Assembly: GCF_002929335.1 (NCBI RefSeq)
Contig: NZ_PJIL01000028.1
Location: 1 to 36,773, forward strand
Reading direction: 5' to 3'
DNA length: 36,773 nt
Source of the DNA: Arthrobacter sp. Y81
Lineage (GTDB): Bacteria; Actinomycetota; Actinomycetes; Actinomycetales; Micrococcaceae
A program made the position numbers and the translations under genes. The notes below the pieces were generated by a model. The model saw only the letters and a program-made list of their open reading frames with translations. It had not been told where the DNA came from and did no database searches. Of this stretch, positions 24,261 to 32,495 are shown piece after piece (position 1 is the first letter of the stretch; every line of letters begins with the position of its first letter).

Positions 24261-25586
24261 ATGAAGCAACCCCAGTCATCCCGGCGCTCTTTTCTTGCCC
24301 TTGCCGCCCTTGCACCTTTCGCCGCCATGGTGACCAGTGCCTGCGGGACATCGGGGCCGGGCGCCTCCAGCGGAGGGGGTGCCAGCATGTGGTACCTCTC
24401 CGGTGAGCCGAACCAGACCACTATGCAGAAGGCGGTGGATGCGTTCGGTTCAGCGAACCCGGACAACAAGGTCGCGGTGACCTACTTCCAGAACGACGCA
24501 TACAAAACCAAGATCAAAACGGCGATCGGCGCCGGTCAGGCGCCGACCATCATCTACGGCTGGGGCGGCGGCACCCTGAAGACCTATGCCGAGGCTAAGC
24601 AGGTAGAAGACCTGACCAGCTGGTTGGCGGAGAACCCGGACCTGAAGGACAAATTCTTCCCCGCATCCTTCGGCGCCGCCACCGTGAACGGTAAGGTCTA
24701 TGCGCTGCCCAACCAGTACGTCGCCCCGATCGTCCTGTTCTACAACAAGGAGCTGTTCGAAAAGGCCGGCGCCCAGCCGCCAAAGACCTGGGACGACGTC
24801 ATGTCTCTCGTCAAGACCTTCAATGACATGGGCGTGGCACCCTTCTCTCTTGGCGGGCAGTCGCGCTGGACCTCCATGATGTGGCTGGAATACCTGCTCG
24901 ACCGCATCGGCGGAGCCGAAGTGTTCAAAGCCATTTTCGAAGGCAAGCCCAATGCCTGGAAAGACCCCGCCGTGATCGAGACGGGCACCAAGATCCAGGA
25001 GCTCGTCTCGGCAGATGGCTTCATCAAGGGCTTCTCATCCATCGCTGCTGACTCCAATGCTGACCAGGCGCTTCTGTTCACGGGCAAAGCAGCCATGATG
25101 CTCCACGGTTCCTGGACCTACGGCGCGATGAAGAAGGGCGGCCAGAACTTCGTCCAGGACGGCAAGCTCGGCTTCGTCCAATTCCCGATCGTCGCCGGCG
25201 GCAAGGGCGACCCAAAGAACGGCGTGGGAAATCCTGCCCAGTACATGTCCATCTCCTCAAAGGCCACCGAAAAGGAAAAAGAGACGGCGAAGAAGTTCTT
25301 CAAGGACGGCATCCTGACCGACACGGTCATAGACACCTACATCAATTCCGGATCAGTTCCCATTGTCAACGGCATCGAAGACAAGCTCAACACGTCTCCG
25401 GACAAGGACTTCCTGAACTTCGTCTACGACCTGGCCAAGAACGCACCGGACTTCCAGCAGTCGTGGGACCAGGCACTCAGCCCCACCGCCGCCGAAGCCC
25501 TGCTGAACAACATCGACCAGTTGTTCCTCAAGTCGATCACGCCTCAGCAGTTCGCCGAGAACATGAATGCCACCCTCGGAAAATGA
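24261..25586 (+). CDS. Tat-exported ABC sugar-binding lipoprotein
   Basis: A 441-residue family 1 solute-binding protein, first gene of the LacI-controlled operon. The signal peptide carries a twin-arginine motif SRRSFL (7-12) and a lipobox-like TSAC with Cys28, so it is probably exported folded and then lipid-anchored. The mature part has SMWYLSGEPNQ, YGWGGGTLKTYAEA, LPNQYVAPIVLFYNKELFEK and AMMLHGSWTYGAM, typical of MalE/UgpB-like sugar binders. I chose ATG 24261 with GGAG five bases upstream over an open frame from 24186, because only this start gives a signal peptide. Its stop overlaps the first permease gene (ATGA). The ligand is unknown. Confidence 0.92.
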   Translation: MKQPQSSRRSFLALAALAPFAAMVTSACGTSGPGASSGGGASMWYLSGEPNQTTMQKAVDAFGSANPDNKVAVTYFQNDAYKTKIKTAIGAGQAPTIIYGWGGGTLKTYAEAKQVEDLTSWLAENPDLKDKFFPASFGAATVNGKVYALPNQYVAPIVLFYNKELFEKAGAQPPKTWDDVMSLVKTFNDMGVAPFSLGGQSRWTSMMWLEYLLDRIGGAEVFKAIFEGKPNAWKDPAVIETGTKIQELVSADGFIKGFSSIAADSNADQALLFTGKAAMMLHGSWTYGAMKKGGQNFVQDGKLGFVQFPIVAGGKGDPKNGVGNPAQYMSISSKATEKEKETAKKFFKDGILTDTVIDTYINSGSVPIVNGIEDKLNTSPDKDFLNFVYDLAKNAPDFQQSWDQALSPTAAEALLNNIDQLFLKSITPQQFAENMNATLGK

Positions 25587-26521
25587 GTAACGCCGTCTCC
25601 ACCGCCCCTAAGACTGAGGCAGCCACCAGAAGTGCAGCCGTAAAAAGCGGACAGCGTGATAAAGCCCTCGCATGGCTGACAGTGCCCGCTCTGTTCTTCT
25701 TCGTGGTCTTCGCCGTCGTGCCACTGGCCGGTGTACTCATTCTGAGTTTCGCCAGTTGGGACGGCATCGGTGCCATCGGATCAGCGGGACTGAGCAACTG
25801 GTTCTCGGTGCTTGCGGACCCCGGGCTGTACAACGCTCTGGGACTGACCTTCCTGATCATGATCGCCTCGTGGCTGGTCCAGACTCCCATCAGCCTCCTT
25901 TTGGGTGTCTTCACCGCCGGTAGCCAGCGCTACCGGGCGGCCCTGGCGGTGCTCTATTTCCTGCCTTTGCTGCTCTCGTCCGCAGCAGTCGCCATCGCCT
26001 TCAAAGCCCTGCTGGACCCGAACTTCGGCCTGGCCACGGGCCTCGGACTGCCGTTCCTGGCCCAGGACTGGTTGGGGGTCCCGCATCTGGCCGTGGGTTT
26101 GGTCATCTTCGTGATTGCCTGGCAGTTCGTGCCTTTCCATACGCTCATTTACCAGGGCGGGGTGCGGCAGATTCCCAAATCACTGTATGAAGCGGCCGAA
26201 ATCGACGGAGCGGGGATAGTCAAGCAGTTCTTCCATATCACCCTCCCGCAGTTGAAATACACCATCATCACCTCGTCCACCCTGATGGTCGTGGGGTCGC
26301 TGACCTACTTCGACCTGATCTTCGTCCTCACCGGCGGCGGACCAGGGAACTCCACGCGGATCCTGGCCCTGGACATGTACCTGCGGGGCTTCCGGGCCAA
26401 CCTTATGGGCCCGGCAAGCGTCATCGCCGTCATTCTCGTACTCATCGGCCTTGCACTTGCCTTGTTCCTCCAGCGCCTTGGAGGCCAGGACAAGCAGGGC
26501 AGCCAATTGGAAGGTATGTAG
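25583..26521 (+). CDS. sugar ABC transporter permease, MalF type
   Basis: A 312-residue permease with six hydrophobic segments. The EAA loop is PKSLYEAAEIDGAG...HITLPQL near residue 210, and LTGGGPGNSTRIL is the usual MalF-type periplasmic loop. ATG 25583 overlaps the binding-protein stop. It forms the transmembrane channel with the next gene product. No ATPase gene accompanies them. Confidence 0.93.
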   Translation: MSNAVSTAPKTEAATRSAAVKSGQRDKALAWLTVPALFFFVVFAVVPLAGVLILSFASWDGIGAIGSAGLSNWFSVLADPGLYNALGLTFLIMIASWLVQTPISLLLGVFTAGSQRYRAALAVLYFLPLLLSSAAVAIAFKALLDPNFGLATGLGLPFLAQDWLGVPHLAVGLVIFVIAWQFVPFHTLIYQGGVRQIPKSLYEAAEIDGAGIVKQFFHITLPQLKYTIITSSTLMVVGSLTYFDLIFVLTGGGPGNSTRILALDMYLRGFRANLMGPASVIAVILVLIGLALALFLQRLGGQDKQGSQLEGM

Positions 26522-26522
26522 G

Positions 26523-27428
26523 GTGAGCACCGTACTGAAAAGCAGCGCGGAGGAAACTCCCGCCGGCGCCCCATCAAACTCGGCCGCCCCCAAGCGGGGG
26601 CTGGGTTCACGGATGAGGCGGCTGAACGTCCCAGCAGGCCTGGGCGGCTGGATCTGGCTGGCCATCATCATCATTCCGGTCTACTACGTGGTGATCACCA
26701 GTCTGAAGACGCAGGCAGGCTACTTCGGCCAGAATCCGCTGGCCCTGCCCACAGAGCCAACCTTGGAAAACTACCAGATGGTCCTTGAGGCCGACTTCGC
26801 GAAGTACTTCATGAACAGCACCATCGTCACGCTGGGTGCCGTCATCCCGACGGTGCTGATCTCCTTCATGGCCGCGTTCGCAATAGTCCGGGGCAAGGGC
26901 AGGTTCCTCAAACTGGTCAACGGCATGTTCCTGATGGGACTGGCAATCCCGCTGCAGGCAACCATCATCCCGATCTACCTGATGATCATCCGCCTAAATC
27001 TTTACGACAGCCTGCTGGCACTCATGCTTCCCTCCATTGCTTTTGCCATCCCGTTGACCGTGCTAATCCTGTCCAACTTCATCCGCGACGTTCCGAACGA
27101 ACTGTTTGAGTCGATGCGGCTGGATGGGTGCAGTGAATGGCAGACCATGTGGCGGCTTGCCCTGCCGCTGACCCGCCCTGCGATCGTGACCGTCGCCATC
27201 TACAACGGCCTGCACGTCTGGAACGGATTCCTGCTTCCGCTGGTCCTCACCCAGAGCCCTGGCCTGCGCGTCCTTCCCTTGGCGCTGTGGACCTTCCAGG
27301 GTGAATACAGCGTCAACATCCCGGCCGTGCTTGCCTCGGTGGTACTCAGCACCCTGCCAATCCTGGTGCTTTACGTGGTGGGCCGCCGCCAGTTGCTTAG
27401 CGGCCTCACCGCCGGATTCAGCAAGTGA
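26523..27428 (+). CDS. sugar ABC transporter permease, MalG type
   Basis: A 301-residue permease starting at GTG 26523, two bases after the previous stop region, with GGAAGG eight bases upstream. The coupling loop PNELFESMRLDGCS...LALPLTRP is a divergent EAA motif, and the C terminus LLSGLTAGFSK is typical. About 25 polar residues precede the first membrane helix. It pairs with 25583-26521. Confidence 0.92.
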   Translation: MSTVLKSSAEETPAGAPSNSAAPKRGLGSRMRRLNVPAGLGGWIWLAIIIIPVYYVVITSLKTQAGYFGQNPLALPTEPTLENYQMVLEADFAKYFMNSTIVTLGAVIPTVLISFMAAFAIVRGKGRFLKLVNGMFLMGLAIPLQATIIPIYLMIIRLNLYDSLLALMLPSIAFAIPLTVLILSNFIRDVPNELFESMRLDGCSEWQTMWRLALPLTRPAIVTVAIYNGLHVWNGFLLPLVLTQSPGLRVLPLALWTFQGEYSVNIPAVLASVVLSTLPILVLYVVGRRQLLSGLTAGFSK

Positions 27429-27456
27429 TACACGGACCGTCAGAAAGGAGACACGC

Positions 27457-28650
27457 ATGACCACCGCAAAGCCACTGCGCGTCGGCATGGTGGGTTACGC
27501 CTTCATGGGTGCAGCCCACTCCCATGCCTGGCGTACCGCACCACGGTTTTTCGACCTTCCGCTGCAGCCCCAGCTCACGGCGGTCGCCGGTCGGAACGCC
27601 GACGCCGCCAGGGCAGCCGCTGACAAGCTGGGCTGGAACTCGGTCGAGACGGACTGGCGCCGACTGATCGAGCGAGACGACATCGACCTGATCGATATCT
27701 GCACACCCGGCGACACCCATGCCGAGATCGCGATCGCTGCCCTCGAGGCCGGCAAGCACGTGCTGTGCGAAAAGCCGCTGGCGAACTCCGTGGAGGAGGC
27801 CGAGCGGATGACCCTCGCTGCAGAGGCCGCCGCCAAGCAACGCATCATGTCCATGTGCGGCTTCAGTTACCGCCGCACACCCGCCCTGGCCCTGGCAAAA
27901 CGGTTCGTGGAGCAGGGCAGGCTGGGCGAGATCCGCCACGTCCGGGCGCAATACCTGCAGGACTGGCTCTCTGACGCCAGTGCGCCCATGACCTGGCGGC
28001 TGGACAAGAGCAAGTCCGGGTCCGGGTCCCTCGGCGACATCGGGGCGCACAGCATCGACGCCGCCCAGTGGGTGGCCGGCCAGAGCATCACCGGCGTCTC
28101 GGCGCTGCTCGAAACGTTTGTCCCGGAACGCCCGCTGGCCGGCGACCTCGTGGGCCTGGGCGGGCACGGCGACCTCAGCGGCGACGTGCCCCGCGGGAAA
28201 GTCACCGTGGATGACGCCGCCGTCTTCAGCGCAAAGTTCGACGGCGGCGCTGCTTCAACCGGTGCGATCGGCGTCTTTGAAGCGACGCGTTACGCGCTGG
28301 GCCGGAAGAACGCCATGCGCCTGGAACTGAACGGCACCAAGGGCTCCCTCGCCTTCGATTTTGAGGACATGAACGTGCTGTCCTTTTACGACGCCGCGGA
28401 GTCCCCGGACGCTGGCTTCCGCCGGATCTTAGTCACCGAACCTGAGCACCCGTACGTCGGCAACTGGTGGCCCACAGGCCATGGCCTGGGCTACGAGCAC
28501 GGCTTCACCCACCAGGTGGTGGATCTGGTCACGGCAATCGGCGAGGGTCGCCAGCCGGAACCGTCCTTCGCGGACGCCCTGCAGGTCCAGCGGGTCCTGG
28601 CCGCCGTGGAGGCCAGCGCCTCGAACTCCAGCCAGTGGCAGAAGGTCTAG
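27457..28650 (+). CDS. Gfo/Idh/MocA-family sugar dehydrogenase (first)
   Basis: A 397-residue NAD(P)-dependent oxidoreductase. The N-terminal fold reads GMVGYAFMGAAHSHAW: the second glycine of GxGxxG is replaced by Ala, as in a common actinobacterial subgroup. CEKPLAN holds the catalytic Lys106, and GDIGAHSIDAAQWV supplies Asp194 and His198. YLQDW, FVPERPL and FEATRYALGRKN resemble levoglucosan-dehydrogenase-type enzymes as I remember them. A likely role is oxidation of C3 of a glycoside or anhydrosugar. AAAGGAG stands six bases before ATG 27457. The next gene follows after 28 bases. The substrate is not established. Confidence 0.88.
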   Translation: MTTAKPLRVGMVGYAFMGAAHSHAWRTAPRFFDLPLQPQLTAVAGRNADAARAAADKLGWNSVETDWRRLIERDDIDLIDICTPGDTHAEIAIAALEAGKHVLCEKPLANSVEEAERMTLAAEAAAKQRIMSMCGFSYRRTPALALAKRFVEQGRLGEIRHVRAQYLQDWLSDASAPMTWRLDKSKSGSGSLGDIGAHSIDAAQWVAGQSITGVSALLETFVPERPLAGDLVGLGGHGDLSGDVPRGKVTVDDAAVFSAKFDGGAASTGAIGVFEATRYALGRKNAMRLELNGTKGSLAFDFEDMNVLSFYDAAESPDAGFRRILVTEPEHPYVGNWWPTGHGLGYEHGFTHQVVDLVTAIGEGRQPEPSFADALQVQRVLAAVEASASNSSQWQKV

Positions 28651-28678
28651 GACCGTGAAAACAGGAGAAGGAGCGCCC

Positions 28679-29683
28679 ATGGCACGACCCATCACGCTTT
28701 TCACCGGACAATGGGCCGACCTGCCGTTCGAGGAGGTGGCCCGGCTCGCCGGCGAGTGGGGCTTTGACGGACTCGAGATCGCCTGCTGGGGCGACCACCT
28801 GGACCCCCGCCGGGCGGCGGAGGACGACGACTACCTCCAGGGACGGCTGGACATCCTGGAGAAGAATCACCTGAAAGTCTTCGCCATCGCCAACCACCTC
28901 ACCGGGCAGGCTGTGTGCGATGACCCCATCGATGAACGGCACCAGGGCATACTCACCGCGGAAATCTGGGGCGACGGCGAACCCGAAGGAGTCCGACACC
29001 GGGCCGCCGAGTCCATGAAGGACACAGCACGGGCAGCCGCTCGCCTCGGGGTGAAGACCGTGACGGGCTTCACCGGCTCTTCCATCTGGAAGGCCGTGGC
29101 CATGTTCCCGCCAGCCTCCGAGGCAATGATCGACGCCGGGTACCAGGACTTCGCGGACCGCTGGAACCCCATCCTGGACGTCTTCGACGAGGTGGGGGTC
29201 AGTTTCGCCCTGGAGGTCCACCCGTCCGAAATCGCCTACGACTACTGGACGGCCAAGCGCACCCTGGAGGCGATCGGGCACCGCACCAGCTTCGGGCTGA
29301 ACTTCGACCCGTCCCACTTCATCTGGCAGGACCTGGACCCCGTGATGTTCCTGCAGGACTTCGCGGACCACATCCTCCATGTGCATGTTAAGGAATCCGT
29401 CCGCCAGCTCGATGGCCGCAACGGCCGCCTGGGCTCCCATCTGGCCTGGGCCGATCCCCGTCGGGGCTGGGACTTCGTCACCGCCGGGCACGGGGACGTG
29501 CAGTGGAACCGGATCTTCAGGACCCTGAACGCCATCGGCTACGACGGACCCACCAGCATCGAATGGGAAGACGCCGGCATGGACCGGCTTATCGGCGCAC
29601 CGCAAGCGCTGGCCATGGTCAAGGAACTTGCCCGGATCGCCCCGCCTGCAGCCGCTTTCGACGCCGCCTTCTCCAGCCGCTGA
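28679..29683 (+). CDS. TIM-barrel sugar isomerase/epimerase (AP endonuclease 2 family)
   Basis: A 334-residue protein of the xylose-isomerase-like TIM-barrel family. Strand ends carry the metal ligands: GLEIACWGDH near the start, ALEVHPSEIAYDY (Glu), NFDPSHFIWQ (Asp, His), HVHVKES (His) and SIEWEDAGMD (Glu). Members isomerise sugars, or carry out eliminations and hydrations on 3-keto sugars. AAGGAG lies five bases before ATG 28679. Its place between a dehydrogenase and ThuA fits processing of the oxidised sugar. The exact reaction is unknown. Confidence 0.9.
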   Translation: MARPITLFTGQWADLPFEEVARLAGEWGFDGLEIACWGDHLDPRRAAEDDDYLQGRLDILEKNHLKVFAIANHLTGQAVCDDPIDERHQGILTAEIWGDGEPEGVRHRAAESMKDTARAAARLGVKTVTGFTGSSIWKAVAMFPPASEAMIDAGYQDFADRWNPILDVFDEVGVSFALEVHPSEIAYDYWTAKRTLEAIGHRTSFGLNFDPSHFIWQDLDPVMFLQDFADHILHVHVKESVRQLDGRNGRLGSHLAWADPRRGWDFVTAGHGDVQWNRIFRTLNAIGYDGPTSIEWEDAGMDRLIGAPQALAMVKELARIAPPAAAFDAAFSSR

Positions 29684-29736
29684 CCCTATCTTTCCGGGCC
29701 TACAGGGCCGGCAGCCAAACAAAAGGAAACCCCAAA

Positions 29737-30435
29737 ATGACAGAACGCAAGAACGCCCTGGTGGTCCGCGGCGGCTGGGACGGCCACCAGCCCTACGAGG
29801 CCACCGAACTCTTCATTCCATACCTTAAGGACAACGGATACGACGTCCGGGTCGAGGAGTCGCCCAAGGTCTACGCCGACGCCGTGTACATGGCAGGGGT
29901 GGACCTGATCATGCAGTGCATGACCATGACCACCATCGAAAAGGACGAGTTCGCCGGGCTGCGGACCGCCGTCGAAAACGGCACCGGCCTGGCCGGCTGG
30001 CACGGCGGCATCGCCGACTCGTACCGCAACAACTCGGACTACCTGCACCTGATCGGCGGCCAGTTCGCCTGCCACCCCGGCAAGCACCCGGATGAGTGCA
30101 CCGGCGGGCAGCCCGACAACTACGTGCCATACACGGTTAACATGCTCCCCGCCGCCACTGAGCACCCCATCACGAAGGGCATCACGGACTTCGACTTGGT
30201 CACCGAGCAGTACTGGGTGCTCTCTGACGACTACATCGATGTCCTTGCCACCACCACCCAGAAGGTCCGCGAGTGGGATCCCTGGAACCGGGACGTCACC
30301 TCACCGGCCATTTGGACCCGCCAATGGGGTAAAGGCCGCATCTTTGTCGCCACCCCGGGCCACCGGGTCGAAATCCTGCAAGATAGCAATGTCCGCACCA
30401 TCATCGAAAGGGGTTTGCTGTGGGCAAGCCGTTGA
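29737..30435 (+). CDS. thuA: ThuA-like family protein
   Basis: A 232-residue cytosolic protein with the ThuA flavodoxin/glutamine-amidotransferase-like fold. LVVRGGWDGHQPYEATELF opens the domain, GTGLAGWHGGIADSYRNNSDYLHLIGGQF is the diagnostic centre (split here: GWHGGIADSYRN, then HLIGGQF), and WGKGRIFVATPGH lies near the end. In Sinorhizobium, thuAB act in trehalose and other disaccharide use through 3-keto derivatives; the chemistry of ThuA itself is not fixed by this sequence. AAAAGGAAA precedes ATG 29737. The 3' end overlaps the next gene by 16 bases. Confidence 0.87.
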   Translation: MTERKNALVVRGGWDGHQPYEATELFIPYLKDNGYDVRVEESPKVYADAVYMAGVDLIMQCMTMTTIEKDEFAGLRTAVENGTGLAGWHGGIADSYRNNSDYLHLIGGQFACHPGKHPDECTGGQPDNYVPYTVNMLPAATEHPITKGITDFDLVTEQYWVLSDDYIDVLATTTQKVREWDPWNRDVTSPAIWTRQWGKGRIFVATPGHRVEILQDSNVRTIIERGLLWASR

Positions 30436-31532
30436 ACGTAGGAATTATTGGCTGCGGCAAGATCGTTGCTCAGTACCTAACCAACTTCCGCAGGCTGGAG
30501 CAGGTGCGTCTGGTGGCTGTTGCAGACCTCGACACCGCCCGCGCACAGGAGGTCGCAGACACCTATGAAGGTGTCCGGGCCGTATCAGTCGATGAGCTGA
30601 TTGCCGCCGAGGATGTCGACCTCGTCCTCAACCTCACCATCCCCGCCGCCCACGCCGAAGTTGCGCTCAAGGCCATCGCGGCCGGCAAGAGCGTTTACGG
30701 AGAGAAACCGCTCGCTGCCACTACCGAGGAGGCACTGCATGTCCTGGCTGCCGCCCGCGAAGCCGGCGTTGTTGTGGGCTGCGCGCCGGACACTGTACTG
30801 GGTACCGGCATCCAGACAGCCAGGAAGGCCATCGACGACGGTGTGATCGGTTCCCCGATCGCCGCCATGGCCACCATGGTCACCCCCGGTCACGAGCGCT
30901 GGCACCCGAACCCGGACTTCTACTATCAGCCCGGGGGCGGACCGCTTCTGGACATGGGCCCCTACTACGTCAGCGCCCTCGTGACGCTGCTGGGCCCGGT
31001 GGTCTCCGTGATTGGCGCCGCCAGCCATACCCGCACCGAACGGACTATCGGCTCCGGTGAGCGTGGCGGGCAAGCAATTCCGGTGGACATCGACACCCAC
31101 GTCACCGGTGTCTTGATACACGCCTCGGGGGCGCTTTCGACCCTTGTCATGAGCTTCGACGCCGTCCAGAGCAAGTCCCCGAATATCGAAATCCACGGCG
31201 AGAAGGGTTCGCTCTCCGTTCCTGATCCCAACCACTTCGACGGCGACGTGCAGCTATTCCGGCTCGGAGGTGAATCGTGGGAAACCCTCCCGGTGTCCGC
31301 CGGATACATCGACTCGGGGCGCGGTTACGGGATCGCGGACATTGCGGCAACACCGGACGGTGAGGAACCGCGTGCCGGTGGGGCGTTAGCGTTCCACGTG
31401 CTCGAAGTGATGGAATCCGTACTCGCGTCCGCGCGCACCGGAGCCTCAATCCCGATTGCCAGCACGGTCGAGCGCCCATCCGCCGTCGAACTGGCGGATC
31501 TGGCCGCACTTCCCCAGGAAATCAACTCCTAG
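30420..31532 (+). CDS. Gfo/Idh/MocA-family dehydrogenase (second)
   Basis: A 370-residue NAD(P)-dependent oxidoreductase starting at GTG 30420 inside the thuA gene, with AAAGGGG seven bases upstream. NVGIIGCGKIVAQYL is a full GxGxxG-type fold, GEKPLAA holds the catalytic Lys96, and GGGPLLDMGPYYVSALV the substrate-site Asp/Tyr. It belongs to a different subgroup from the first dehydrogenase, more like ThuB or 3-keto-sugar reductases. It may either perform the initial oxidation or return electrons by reducing the released 3-keto sugar. It is the last gene before the hairpin at 31595-31638. Confidence 0.9.
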   Translation: MGKPLNVGIIGCGKIVAQYLTNFRRLEQVRLVAVADLDTARAQEVADTYEGVRAVSVDELIAAEDVDLVLNLTIPAAHAEVALKAIAAGKSVYGEKPLAATTEEALHVLAAAREAGVVVGCAPDTVLGTGIQTARKAIDDGVIGSPIAAMATMVTPGHERWHPNPDFYYQPGGGPLLDMGPYYVSALVTLLGPVVSVIGAASHTRTERTIGSGERGGQAIPVDIDTHVTGVLIHASGALSTLVMSFDAVQSKSPNIEIHGEKGSLSVPDPNHFDGDVQLFRLGGESWETLPVSAGYIDSGRGYGIADIAATPDGEEPRAGGALAFHVLEVMESVLASARTGASIPIASTVERPSAVELADLAALPQEINS

Positions 31533-31594
31533 GACTGACAAGTACCTTACGAGTGCTCGTCCGCATGAGTGCGGTCAAGCCTCCCAGCCGCGAG

Positions 31595-31638
31595 CGGACC
31601 TTCTGCGTGAGATCAATCGGTCAAGCGCAGAAGGTCCG
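31595..31638 (+). terminator. long hairpin ending the sugar operon
   Basis: Thirteen bases (CGGACCTTCTGCG, 31595-31607) are perfectly complementary to 31626-31638. TGA/TCA can add three pairs across a 2-base bulge, and CAGCC (31585-31589) with GGCTG (31638-31642) can extend the base. It begins 62 bases after the last stop. There is no T-run, so it could also be a stabilising element. Confidence 0.55.
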
Positions 31639-31649
31639 GCTGTGCTGCT

Positions 31650-31699
31650 ATTGGGGAAAGCAGAGCGCGGGCAGATCGCTCATTGGGGAAGCGCGGGCA
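31650..31699 (+). repeat. imperfect direct repeat
   Basis: ATTGGGGAA (31650-31658) and GCGCGGGCA (31665-31673) recur as 31682-31690 and 31691-31699, the second copy lacking six intervening bases. It lies between the operon hairpin and the LacI pseudogene; no function is apparent. Confidence 0.5.
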
Positions 31700-31717
31700 A
31701 AGCGGCCGAGCATCGAT

Positions 31718-32495
31718 CTATTGGACTCGGTCTATGACGGCGTTGGCGGCAATATCCTGCGGCACCCGGAGCCCATAGGTGCCCGTCAGCTCATGGATGA
31801 TTCCGGCGGCCAACTGGTCCGACGGGGCATTGATTCCATGGGGCATCCTGCTCCGGCCCCGGCTGGCCAGAGCCCCCGCAATATGGCGCCCCGCCGGGCC
31901 GTTGAGGCTGCGCCCGAGGATCACCTCAAGGAGACGGTTCGCCGGGTCTCCGACGTGGCACGCTTGGCGCCCTTGCGGCGGACATTCACCGCGTGCAGGT
32001 TGTCGGGACCGCCGGCGAACACCAGGCGTCGGCGGCCCAGGTCAATGAGGTGGCGGGCTGCGAGATAGCCGCCATGTTCTTCATCGACCAGTACGCTGCG
32101 GCAGTCCGTGCGGCCCACGGCGTAGTTGACGAAGACGATGTTCCGCCCGTGGCGGCGAACCCGGTCCACGCCGTCCAAGCCTGCGTCCAGCGGAGCAAGA
32201 ACTATCCCGGCGACGCGGGCCTCATCAAAATATCGAGGTAGCCTTCCTGCTTCTGCAGGTCGACGTCCCTGTTTGCCAACAGCAGCGAATGCCCGTTCTC
32301 ATGCGCCGCGCTTTCAGCACCGCGCGCAATGTCCACGAAGAGTGAGTTGCCAACATCCGTCAGGGCCAGGCCAATCGTTCTGCTGCTGCCCGCCGCCAAA
32401 GAACGCGCCGCCGAATTACGGACATAGCCCAGCTCGTCAATAGCAGCATGGACCCTCAACCGCGTTCGTTCCGCGACGATTTCTGGTTTGTTCAG
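31718..32495 (-). pseudogene. LacI-family regulator pseudogene with two frameshifts
   Basis: Read right to left, the first frame gives LNKPEIVAERTRLRVHAAID, LGYVRNSAARSLAAG and LDIL (end of the DNA-binding domain, start of the effector domain). Near 32221 one base is missing; inserting it gives MEARVAGIVLAPLDAGLDG and leads into HGRNIVFVNYAVGRTDCRSV and RRRLVFAGGPDN. A second shift near 31925 leads into PSDQLAAGIIHEL and TGTYGLRVPQDIA. The helix-turn-helix and the last about 60 residues are lost. The 5' side is joined to the toxin-like fragment at about 32495. Confidence 0.82.
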
